Assembly (NCBI RefSeq): GCF_003952225.1
Contig: NZ_CP034437.1
Span: forward strand, 5,284,501 to 5,348,500
Direction of reading: 5' to 3'
DNA length: 64,000 bases
Origin: Paenibacillus albus
GTDB lineage: Bacteria > Bacillota > Bacilli > Paenibacillales > Paenibacillaceae
Of the stretch, positions 16,708 through 24,162 are shown one piece after another (within the stretch, counting starts at the first letter, position 1; every line of letters starts with the position of its first letter). Under the pieces are notes generated by a model, which searched no databases, was not told where the DNA came from, and was given only the letters and a program-made list of their open reading frames with translations. A program made the position numbers and the translations under genes.

Positions 16708-17460
16708 TTACACGGATAACCGCTTTGCTAAATCCAGCATTTCCACTCTTGCCTGATCAGACTTCACAGCCCATTGATGCAGCAGCATGGAACAGCTGAC
16801 CGCCGCTTGCTCCCCGCTGCTTACACGGATCGGCGCCGCTACACATCGGAAGCCCATCACGGACTCCTGATCGTCGAGCGCAAAACCATGCGCACGGATC
16901 GCTTCCAACTGCTTGAACAGCTCGCTTCGGGTGCTAATCGTGTGCGGCGTGAGCTGCGCTAGCTGCTCCTCCGGGAATAACCGAAGCAGCTCTTCCTCGC
17001 TCAACTGCGCCAGCATCGCTTTGCCTAATGCTGTTGCATGAGCCGGCAGCCGCATCCCTGGCTCGGACTGCAGCCGAACCGGAGCTACCGCTTCAAGCTT
17101 GCCTAAATAGAGCACCTGATTGCCAGCGCGTCTCGCCAGCTGAATCGTCTCTTGCAGCCGATCCCTCGCGCCGGATGCTTCGTCCTGGAATGACTGATGC
17201 AGATCATACTGCTTCAAGTACGACGAACCGTATTCGGCAAAAGCATGACCAAGCGAGTACGTATCGCCCCCGCTTCCGCTTCGCCGCACCCAACCAAGCG
17301 TCTCCATCGTGTTCAAAAGCGAGAACATGGAGCTCTTGTTAATGTCCAGCTTCCGCGAAAGGTCAATCAGCTTATGCTTGGCCGGCTCCTTTGCGAGTAC
17401 AGCCAGTACTTTATCTGCCTTCTCTAGCGCAGGCACCCAATATTTGCGTTCCTCAGCCAC
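16708..17460 (-). CDS. IclR-family transcriptional regulator
   Basis: A 250-residue IclR regulator. The N-terminal winged helix (about 10-75) includes LIDLSRKLDINKSSMFSLLN, and the effector domain (about 80-250) includes MRLPAHATALGKAMLA and FALDDQESVMGFRCVAAPI. Such proteins sense small organic acids or sugar-acid derivatives and commonly control adjacent catabolic genes. Here the SDR starts 32 bp downstream and the FAH gene follows. The start is a GTG at 17460 with only a weak purine stretch upstream, so the exact N-terminus is uncertain. Confidence 0.9.
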   Translation of the reverse strand: MAEERKYWVPALEKADKVLAVLAKEPAKHKLIDLSRKLDINKSSMFSLLNTMETLGWVRRSGSGGDTYSLGHAFAEYGSSYLKQYDLHQSFQDEASGARDRLQETIQLARRAGNQVLYLGKLEAVAPVRLQSEPGMRLPAHATALGKAMLAQLSEEELLRLFPEEQLAQLTPHTISTRSELFKQLEAIRAHGFALDDQESVMGFRCVAAPIRVSSGEQAAVSCSMLLHQWAVKSDQARVEMLDLAKRLSV

Positions 17461-17571
17461 TGCTACACCATCGCCTCATCCATGTCCTTATGGTTTTGTA
17501 TACAAAACCAACTTTTATATAGTAAACTAACTTATCTCCACTATAGCTCGCGCCACAAGTAATTTCAACAT

Positions 17572-17614
17572 AAAAAACACGGCATCCGCTCTAAACCGAT
17601 GAGCTGCTGCCGTG
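17572..17614 (-). terminator. Terminator of the stalk-domain gene
   Basis: Minus strand stem CACGGCA/TGCCGTG (17578-17614) followed by six T, just after the stop at 17622. Confidence 0.82.
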
Positions 17615-17621
17615 CTTAAAG

Positions 17622-18470
17622 TTACTTCGTTATTCGTGCTCGGAATGTGACGTATTCGGTGTTCTGAGGGAGCTTGATGGAGAGCGTTAGCTTCTCCGAC
17701 TTCGCTAGCTTCTTCGTAATAGGTGACACGGAGAGCCTCGTCCATTTACGATCATGGTTAACTGCCGATAACTGAAGCTCGGTCTGGCCCGCTTGGATAA
17801 CTTGCCCGGATAGATTTTGCAGTTCAAGTTGGTAGGTATCTGTCCCCTCCGTTTGCGCATTCTGACCGAGAGCAAGCGGGTAGAGCGGATCGGGGTGCAC
17901 CGTCGTTTCGACTGGGAAAGGCTCTGTGACCGCCGGATCGGAGCCATCCAGAGGACTAAAGAATGTTTTATCATTTATAATGAGCTTCTTCTGATTCAGC
18001 TGATTCAGCATGACGGACCACTGATAATATTTTAATCCGCTCAGGATCGGCGTCGCTGGAACAAACATCCGGCCACCTACAAGCTCAGGAGCAGGTTCAA
18101 TCCCAAAGCCCAAATCTCCTTCAAAAACGGCCCATTTCTGACCTGCACGAATATTGCCTACCGATTCTCCATGCGAATATATAATGACGCTTTTGTTAAC
18201 AGTCCGGTATGCCGGTATTGACCCGATTGCCATCGCAAAGCCCCAAGCAGGTACCATCAGCTTGCCCGACTTTAAGTATGGAGCTTGCTGCCCTGGGAAC
18301 AGAACGTAGTTTCCTTTCATGATAATTGGCATCACTTGCTTCCCTGGGAAGGCGATGACTTGCTTTGCTTTCACTGCTGGCGCAGCTGCAGCATCATGTT
18401 CTACAGCGGCGGTAGTGCTCAGAAGCGCAAGTATGGCTGAACCTATCCCTAATCTATGTATCAGACGCAT
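17622..18470 (-). CDS. Secreted stalk-domain protein (copper amine oxidase N-like)
   Basis: A 282-residue exported protein. The signal sequence covers residues 1-30 (MRLIHRLGIGSAILALLSTT, then an Ala-rich cleavage region). Residues about 38-190 resemble the copper amine oxidase N-terminal-like domain (NYVLFPGQQAPYLKSGKLMV; GGRMFVPATPILSGLKYYQW). The C-terminal 80 residues look like a beta-sandwich (YQLELQNLSGQVIQAGQTEL). No catalytic motif is seen; these domains are usually envelope-associated in Paenibacillus. It is monocistronic, with its own terminator, and divergent from the AraC gene at 18600. Confidence 0.72.
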   Translation of the reverse strand: MRLIHRLGIGSAILALLSTTAAVEHDAAAAPAVKAKQVIAFPGKQVMPIIMKGNYVLFPGQQAPYLKSGKLMVPAWGFAMAIGSIPAYRTVNKSVIIYSHGESVGNIRAGQKWAVFEGDLGFGIEPAPELVGGRMFVPATPILSGLKYYQWSVMLNQLNQKKLIINDKTFFSPLDGSDPAVTEPFPVETTVHPDPLYPLALGQNAQTEGTDTYQLELQNLSGQVIQAGQTELQLSAVNHDRKWTRLSVSPITKKLAKSEKLTLSIKLPQNTEYVTFRARITK

Positions 18471-18599
18471 CTATCGCTAACCCTTCTCAGCTTCCATTTA
18501 TTTCATTTCAACAGACGCTTGAAGTACAGAAAGAGTTGCGCCCTCCTCTTCCCCTCGGTAATAATAACGGTAATAGACGGAAAGGAAGTGGCTTAGCGG

Positions 18600-19493
18600 A
18601 TGGACGCACGCGTCACGCCTGTCATTAACAGCATCGGGGATATTCGCGTTCAAGCAGGCGGCCATATTCTAGGGCCCCGTGCAATTGAAGATTACGAGCT
18701 TGTATATTTTCCGGACGGGACCGGAACGATCTACGAGGTAGATGAGATGTCGTTTACGCTCGACATGCCTTGTTTCGTTCTGACTCAGCCCGGCGTGCGC
18801 CATCGCTATCTGTTCGACCGTGACCGTAACGTCCGGCATCTGTTTGTCCATTTCGATTACGAACTGCTGCGGGCGAAAGATCCAAGGTTCACTTCTATGC
18901 TGCAGCAGGTGCACGTCGTTCCGGCCCACCACAGCTCTCTCATTGCTGCCATCATGCAGCAAATCGTCGTCGTTGCCAATCATCAATCACATTACTGGAA
19001 GCGCCGGTTAACTGCCTTGTTCTATACCGCGCTCGAGGAATTGGCTGCCTACGCCGACAAAACACCTGAGTTTGCTGCCAGCAGCTATCCCGTACAAATC
19101 GCTCGAAGCATCGCCTACATGGACGCCCATTTGACAGAACCGATCACCATCGAGAACATTGCGCAGCAATCCGGCTGGTCGCATGAGCATTTTACGCGCA
19201 TGTTCGTTGCAACTGTCGGGATGACGCCGAAGCGGATGCTGCTGGAGCGACGGCTGCACTATGCGGAAGAATTAATGATGAGAGGCCAAGGCACAGTGAA
19301 GCAAATCTCCTATTTGGCTGGCTTCGGAGACGAGCATCATTTCTCAAAAATGTATAAGCGCATTCGCGGCATTACGGCGACCGAGTACATCGAAAGATGC
19401 AAATCTCCGATATTCCGGCATGCGGCCATTGAGGATAATCGTGACCTTTCTTTTGTTAACCGCCATATTGTCGTTAATCCGGATATCAAATAA
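18600..19493 (+). CDS. AraC-family transcriptional regulator
   Basis: A 297-residue regulator: an N-terminal cupin-like sensing region (residues 1-160; LTQPGVRHRYLFDRDRNVRH), then the two-helix-turn-helix AraC domain (about 185-285; ITIENIAQQSGWSHEHFTRM and KQISYLAGFGDEHHFSKMYK). AAAGGAAG lies 11 bases before the ATG. The PhyH-type oxygenase starts 93 bp downstream on the same strand and is its most likely target. The effector is unknown, probably a sugar or related metabolite. Confidence 0.92.
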   Translation: MDARVTPVINSIGDIRVQAGGHILGPRAIEDYELVYFPDGTGTIYEVDEMSFTLDMPCFVLTQPGVRHRYLFDRDRNVRHLFVHFDYELLRAKDPRFTSMLQQVHVVPAHHSSLIAAIMQQIVVVANHQSHYWKRRLTALFYTALEELAAYADKTPEFAASSYPVQIARSIAYMDAHLTEPITIENIAQQSGWSHEHFTRMFVATVGMTPKRMLLERRLHYAEELMMRGQGTVKQISYLAGFGDEHHFSKMYKRIRGITATEYIERCKSPIFRHAAIEDNRDLSFVNRHIVVNPDIK

Positions 19494-19586
19494 ACACATC
19501 GTTTATTCTTTTTCCTCCATTGAAAACGCTGTCTCTCTCCTTCACAATAGAAGCATCATTTACGTTTATTGGAGGAATTCATAACG

Positions 19587-20573
19587 ATGGGAACTTACTA
19601 TACGCCTAAGTCTCGTGAACGGGAAGACCGCTATCTGGTAAGCACGGACCAGTATACCCATTATCACCGTAATGGTTATCTGATTGCTAGAGGACTTGTG
19701 TCAAAAGAAGACATCGCCGAGCTCTACCAGCTTGCCGAGGATACTCGACTGAAGACATCGCCTAATGAAGAACGCAACAATGCCAGCGATCCGCTCAATG
19801 AAGAATTTAAGCAGCAGACGCGCATCCATATGCTTTCCCGCCTTGATCCGGCCGCAGAGCGCGGCTTGCTGAACCCTCGTATTGTCGACGTCATTGAAGC
19901 CTTGATAGGCCCAGATGTTTATGCCGTGCAGTCCATGATGTTCCTGAACCCTCCGGGCCGCGGCGGCCAAGGCTGGCATCAGGACGCTTGTTATATCCGT
20001 ACACATCCCGATACGCTGATTGGCGCTTGGATTGCGCTTGAAGAGGTCGATGAAGCGAACGGCTGCCTGTGGGTTGTTCCGGGCTCCAACCATGAGCCGA
20101 TCTATCCGCCGGATGGCATTGGAGGCGGCAATGTCCATGCTGTCGATGCATTCTCGGACCTGCATGCCGTGCAGCATGTGAGCCATCTTGACGATGAGGT
20201 TAATACGCTTTCCCGTGTCGTTGCGAACTATCCGCCGCCGATCTCGGTGCCGATGCAGCCGGGCGACGTTCTGTTCTTCCATTCGCATCTGTTCCACAGA
20301 TCGTATCCGAATCAGACGGTCGATCGCTTCCGCCGTTCATACGTGCTCCACTATTGCAACGCTCGCTCATGGGTGCCTTGGGATCACGATCACTTCGACG
20401 GCGACTCCGGCAACTACCGGCAAATTCTTGCCCGCGGCCGTACGCATCTGCCTTATGCCGAGCCGAAGTTCGGCACGGAAGTGTATCTCTATGACGGCGA
20501 CGATTCCGATGGAGAGAACGTCAGCATGATGGGCATGGACGGCATGATGATGCCGGTTGTGCAGAAGAAATAA
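19587..20573 (+). CDS. Phytanoyl-CoA dioxygenase (PhyH) family Fe(II)/2-oxoglutarate oxygenase
   Basis: A 328-residue oxygenase. The Fe(II) facial triad is visible as GWHQDACY (His, Asp) and the distal His in LFFHSHLFHRSYPN, with the 2-oxoglutarate Arg in FRRSYVLHYCN. The family-typical PGSNHEP segment sits between. The ATG at 19587 has GGAGGA at 9-bp spacing; an in-frame TTG at 19569 overlaps that ribosome site and is rejected. The C-terminus is Met/Gly/Asp-rich (MMGMDGMMM). Substrates of bacterial PhyH proteins are rarely known. The preceding AraC gene suggests induction by a small carbon source. A terminator follows immediately. Confidence 0.88.
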   Translation: MGTYYTPKSREREDRYLVSTDQYTHYHRNGYLIARGLVSKEDIAELYQLAEDTRLKTSPNEERNNASDPLNEEFKQQTRIHMLSRLDPAAERGLLNPRIVDVIEALIGPDVYAVQSMMFLNPPGRGGQGWHQDACYIRTHPDTLIGAWIALEEVDEANGCLWVVPGSNHEPIYPPDGIGGGNVHAVDAFSDLHAVQHVSHLDDEVNTLSRVVANYPPPISVPMQPGDVLFFHSHLFHRSYPNQTVDRFRRSYVLHYCNARSWVPWDHDHFDGDSGNYRQILARGRTHLPYAEPKFGTEVYLYDGDDSDGENVSMMGMDGMMMPVVQKK

Positions 20574-20583
20574 CAGTGGGAAT

Positions 20584-20621
20584 AAGCCGAGTGCGGACTT
20601 GATGTCGCATTCGGCTTTTTT
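20584..20621 (+). terminator. Terminator of the PhyH gene
   Basis: GCCGAGTGCG pairs with CGCATTCGGC and is followed by six T. Confidence 0.88.
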
Positions 20622-20649
20622 GTATTGGAGGGAGGGCTGCCGGTACAGC

Positions 20650-20973
20650 TTGAAAGCCATATTCCTGGCGGCGCTAGCGGTATTTTCGCTCATTGGACTC
20701 GTTGTGCTCATCAGCACAATCCGAGCAGATAAGCGCACCGTTCTCCAAAATCATCCCGTTCAAGAAACCATCATCGCAGTAGACCGCGTTTCCGCATTGC
20801 TGGCACTGACCGACAAGCTCTCGCACCCGCTTCCCTCCCAACATTTGCAAAGGATTATTGCAGCGGCTCCTCGAATTATTAATGTAAAAGGGGGCTGCCG
20901 TTTATGGATTCATTCTTCTCGCCTCATACGGAGCATCATTTCGTCGCTTACGCGGGTCCGCATTTGTTCATGA
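20650..20973 (+). CDS. Small hypothetical membrane-anchored ORF overlapping the next gene
   Basis: A 107-residue frame starting with TTG, preceded by GGAGGGAGGG about 13 bases upstream. It begins with one hydrophobic span (AIFLAALAVFSLIGLVVLIS) followed by a basic turn TIRADKR and a soluble helical stretch. The tail after about residue 85 overlaps the start of the YwaF-like gene (20904) and becomes Arg/Ser-rich, so the natural end may be lost. It could be the remnant N-terminus of a larger membrane-anchored hydrolase, or a chance frame. I do not recognise a family. Confidence 0.3.
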   Translation: MKAIFLAALAVFSLIGLVVLISTIRADKRTVLQNHPVQETIIAVDRVSALLALTDKLSHPLPSQHLQRIIAAAPRIINVKGGCRLWIHSSRLIRSIISSLTRVRICS

Positions 20974-21632
20974 TCGCCATATTGCTCGGACTTGCCCTGC
21001 TGCTGTTTTTATTCCGCCGCGCCATTCGTGAACGTACATGGCTGCGAACTGTGGTTCGCGTTTCACTGCTCATCGGACTCGTCGTTCCCGAAGCAGGTCT
21101 CTACTATTGGTATGCCGCTGAGCAGCTCTGGAATACCCGGTATACGCTCCCGCTCGAGCTGTGCAGCATCTCGCAAATGCTGGCGATTCTATTGTTGATC
21201 ACGCGCAGCAGGCTGCTCTATCAAATTGTCTACTTCGCAGGGATTGGAGGAGCGCTGCAGGCGATTTTCACGCCAGACCTCGATTATCCGTTTCCGCATT
21301 TTCGCTTCTTCCACTTCTTCATCGTTCATACCGCAATCATACTGGCTCCACTCTACCTGACCTGGGTCGAGCGCTATCGCCCAACCTGGAAATCCATCGG
21401 GATCACGATGATATTCCTCAACATTCTCGTGATCGTCGTCGGAGGGGTCGACTTCTGGCTCGACGCCAATTATATGTTCCTTCGTCACAAGCCGGCCGGC
21501 GCATCGCTGCTCTCGGTACTGGGACCGTACCCATATTACTTGCTGTTCGAGGAAGCGATTGCGGTTGTGATATTTGGTTTAATGTATTTGCCTTTTGTGA
21601 TAGGTCGACGATTGGATAGAACGGCGAGATGA
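20904..21632 (+). CDS. YwaF-like (TIGR02206 type) integral membrane protein
   Basis: A 242-residue polytopic protein with about seven spans. Landmarks of the YwaF/TIGR02206 group are LPLELCSISQMLAILLLITR, the acidic/aromatic segment FTPDLDYPFPHFRFFHFFIV with HTAI, and a terminal VLGPYPYYLLFEEAIAVVIF. Function is not established for this family. AAAGGGGG lies 8 bases before the ATG. It overlaps the small ORF at 20650-20973 by 70 bases in another frame, and is followed by the hairpin repeat array. Confidence 0.85.
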   Translation: MDSFFSPHTEHHFVAYAGPHLFMIAILLGLALLLFLFRRAIRERTWLRTVVRVSLLIGLVVPEAGLYYWYAAEQLWNTRYTLPLELCSISQMLAILLLITRSRLLYQIVYFAGIGGALQAIFTPDLDYPFPHFRFFHFFIVHTAIILAPLYLTWVERYRPTWKSIGITMIFLNILVIVVGGVDFWLDANYMFLRHKPAGASLLSVLGPYPYYLLFEEAIAVVIFGLMYLPFVIGRRLDRTAR

Positions 21633-21673
21633 TCTGATTGGGATGCTTGTGCGAGCGCAGGCGGATTTTGGAA

Positions 21674-21931
21674 GCTGAGAGAGGGGTTTCCCTCTCTCAG
21701 CGAGGCCAGCGCCGGGTTTTCGGCAGATTTTGCTTCTGAGAGAGGCTTTGTCCTCTCTCGTGGCGGTCTTCGGTGGCTTTCCGGAGCTGAGAGAGGGTTT
21801 TCCCTCTCTCAGCGGGGCCAGCGCTGGGTTTTCGGCAGATTCTGCTTCTGAAAGAGGCTTTTTCCTCTCTCGTGGCGGTCTTCGGTGGCTTTCCGGAGCT
21901 GAGAGAGGGTTTTCCCTCTCTCAGCGGGGCA
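21674..21931. repeat. 112-bp tandem repeat with GAGAG...CTCTCTC hairpins (locus 2)
   Basis: Units begin at 21674, 21786 and 21898 (112-bp period; the third is cut after about 34 bp). Each full unit contains two 22-nt hairpins: GAGAGAGGGnTTTCCCTCTCTC at 21677, 21789 and 21901, and GARAGAGGCTTTnTCCTCTCTC at 21738 and 21850. Hairpin steps are 61, 51, 61 and 51 bp, the same alternation as at 3626-3926. The two full units are nearly identical, so they arose by recent duplication. No gene is credible here; the intergenic stretch is 21633-22122. Confidence 0.9.
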
Positions 21932-22017
21932 AACGCCGAGCCCAACTCCGGCATTCTGTATCCGAGAGTACACTTACGTGCTCTCCGTTCTGCTCCCTCA
22001 GATCCGCCTCCGACCCA

Positions 22018-22087
22018 CGCGCGTTTCACGCCGTACACCGCGCATGCCCGCATCCGCCGTCAAATCGAAGCGCAGCTCGCCGACTGC
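22018..22087 (-). pseudogene. Diverged duplicate of the 3' end of the double-MBL gene
   Basis: These 70 bases match 22198-22264 inside the metallo-beta-lactamase gene with a few substitutions and a 4-base insertion. On the minus strand the copy encodes GELRFDLTADA, against GELRFDLTAEA in the gene, and then, after the frame change, YGVKRA against RGVKRA. It lies about 40 bp beyond the gene's stop, so it is a broken tandem copy of the C-terminal domain. Confidence 0.75.
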
Positions 22088-22122
22088 TTCTCCCCCATGC
22101 CTCCCACACCCCCACATCGCCC

Positions 22123-23931
22123 CTACACCATCGTCACTATCGCATCGGCCTGCTGGCCGAGCTTTCGCGTGCCGACGGTGACGTCCGCGGCGATGCGCGC
22201 GCGTTTCACGCCGCGCACGCTCGCTTCCGCCGTCAGATCGAAGCGCAGCTCGCCGATTGCTCCCGCCGCAAGCTCAACCACCTGCTCCGGCGCTTCGATG
22301 ACGAGGCCCTCGGAAGCTGCAGCGAGCCGTACAGTTACCCGCTCCGTCACTGGCAGCGGGTTCAGCACCTCGACCGTGATCGCCCCCGCCGAACCGCCAG
22401 CGGCCAGCTCGATCTGGTAAGGCTTGATCCACGCGCAAAAGCCCTCTGCGCCCATATCGATCTCGCTCAAAGGCAGCAGCTCATCATGCAGCTGCCTCAA
22501 GCTCTCGCCATCGCGGGCGAGCTGCTCCAAGTAATCGTCCGTCACTTCGAGCGGGTCCCAATGGCCCGAAATGATTATATCCGGCTTCAGCTCCCGATAA
22601 AGCGCCGCACTTAGCACGTAATCATGGGATCTGAATTTATTTTTATACACGTAATTGTTTAGCTTCCCGTCCGTGCCCTGCTGATCTCCAATCGCAACCA
22701 CATGCTTACCGTCCACCTCGAACGAGATCGCCACAGCATACAGGGTATGACCTGGCTGCTCGTAGAGCCGGAACGTATACTCCTCCCACGTAATCGGTTC
22801 TCCAAGCGGCAGACGCCGGTCCACCGGGATCGGATCGTACCAGAGACACGGGACATCAAATCTCTCAGGCTGCTCTAGCACATCTGCGAAGCTCTCCGCT
22901 ACCCACGTTTTCGCGCCTTCCACATCTCGCAGAAGATTGAAACCTGCTAAATGGTCGTCATGATAATGCGTCGGCATAACAACGTCGATGCAGCTCACAT
23001 TGTACCGCTTCTTCAAGAAAGCAATTTGCCGCAAATCCGGACGCCGCGAGGAACGATCTACCCCTGCATAGAACGCCTGATTGAACGACGGGTAGCCGTA
23101 ATCGATCATCAGCGCTTTACCGCTCTCCGACAGCAGCACATATGAATTGGCAAAAGAACGCATATTCAACAGCAAATGCGGCGTAATCTCCCGATAGTCC
23201 GGCTCCTTGCACTGATCCAGAACCCCTTCGTTGCCGCGCAGCCGCAACAGTTGCTCCAAAATTGCAACCAAAGGATCAATCGCAGCAGCCGGCTCCGACA
23301 TAACGACACCATGCGATGGCAGCAGCATATCAAGCTCCAACTCTCGCAAGTCCGAAACAGACAGCACCGTACTCACTACGCCTTCACTGCCGTTGTACGT
23401 CCACTGCGTCGCCGACATCGACCACACTTTGCCCGGTCCAGCGATCAGATCACCGGTGAATGCCGCCTTCACGCCGTCCAACTCCGTCATGATGGAGATT
23501 GAACCAATCGTATGACCAGGAGTAGGCACGATCTGAAAGGCTCTTCCGCCAAACACATGCCGCGAATGATCCTTCAACGTTCCCGCAATCGCAACGGGCT
23601 CAAGGAGCGAAAACCGATCCTGACGAACATCATAATTGTTATATATCTGTCTACCATACCAGTGCAAATCAACGTTTGAGAACAGATCCTGCTCATGATG
23701 AGGTACCCAAATTCGTATACCTGAAGCTTCTGCTCTCGATAGCCCCTGCCCCTGATCTCGGTGATGATGAGTCATCAGCACATCGGTTACACGCTCCACG
23801 CCGATTGCTGCCAGCTCGTCTAGAACGGAGCCAGATCCGAAGTCAATAAGCACCGCCTCCGAACCGTTAACAATCACATACACATAACAAGTATCCTCAT
23901 GTTGATATAAATGCTCGCTCAGCTGTCTCAT
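22123..23931 (-). CDS. Tandem metallo-beta-lactamase-fold protein with C-terminal beta domain
   Basis: A 602-residue protein with two MBL folds. The first (about 1-245) has VLMTHHHRDQ (THHHRDQ in place of HxHxDH), PTPGHTIGS and FTGDLI. The second (about 270-490) has the intact VVMPTHYHDDHLAG, EQPGHTLYA, IGDQ and IISGHWD. The final 110 residues look like an immunoglobulin-type domain (VEVLNPLPVTERVTVRLAAA). It probably hydrolyses an ester, thioester or phosphodiester using two metals; the substrate is unknown. I chose the ATG at 23931 with AAAGGAG upstream over an in-frame GTG at 23964. Part of its 3' end is duplicated downstream at 22018-22087. Confidence 0.82.
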   Translation of the reverse strand: MRQLSEHLYQHEDTCYVYVIVNGSEAVLIDFGSGSVLDELAAIGVERVTDVLMTHHHRDQGQGLSRAEASGIRIWVPHHEQDLFSNVDLHWYGRQIYNNYDVRQDRFSLLEPVAIAGTLKDHSRHVFGGRAFQIVPTPGHTIGSISIMTELDGVKAAFTGDLIAGPGKVWSMSATQWTYNGSEGVVSTVLSVSDLRELELDMLLPSHGVVMSEPAAAIDPLVAILEQLLRLRGNEGVLDQCKEPDYREITPHLLLNMRSFANSYVLLSESGKALMIDYGYPSFNQAFYAGVDRSSRRPDLRQIAFLKKRYNVSCIDVVMPTHYHDDHLAGFNLLRDVEGAKTWVAESFADVLEQPERFDVPCLWYDPIPVDRRLPLGEPITWEEYTFRLYEQPGHTLYAVAISFEVDGKHVVAIGDQQGTDGKLNNYVYKNKFRSHDYVLSAALYRELKPDIIISGHWDPLEVTDDYLEQLARDGESLRQLHDELLPLSEIDMGAEGFCAWIKPYQIELAAGGSAGAITVEVLNPLPVTERVTVRLAAASEGLVIEAPEQVVELAAGAIGELRFDLTAEASVRGVKRARIAADVTVGTRKLGQQADAIVTMV

Positions 23932-24049
23932 CCTTATATCTGCTCCTTTACTGATCCAATTCACTCTCTGTAAAATTTCTCCACAAGCGCATTAGCCTCC
24001 TGTGCCGCAATCCAAAAAAATTTGCTCCTAAGCACCATGAATGTGGCAC

Positions 24050-24089
24050 TTTTCCCTACAATAAAGTTGCAATTTTCCCTACATTAAAG
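24050..24089. repeat. Two 17-bp direct repeats upstream of fabV
   Basis: TTTTCCCTACAATAAAG (24050-24066) and TTTTCCCTACATTAAAG (24073-24089) differ by one base and start 23 bp apart. They lie 74-113 bp before the fabV start, a position suited to a regulator site. The cognate factor is unknown. Confidence 0.6.
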
Positions 24090-24162
24090 GTACTATCAGA
24101 ACATTGAGGCCATACATAGGTCTATCCATTCGACTTCGCATGAGAGGAAATGAATCCATCCA

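Noticed and set aside
19521-19534. cre-like TGAAAACGCTGTCT upstream of the PhyH gene
   Set aside because: Two mismatches, one in the core right arm; too weak to list as a feature.
21674-21931. CRISPR array resemblance at the second hairpin locus
   Set aside because: The whole 112-bp unit, spacers included, is duplicated, which is tandem repetition and not spacer acquisition.
21730-22614. Open frame of 294 codons running through the repeat array into the MBL gene antisense
   Set aside because: It only reflects the high GC of the repeats and the opposite strand of a well-supported gene.
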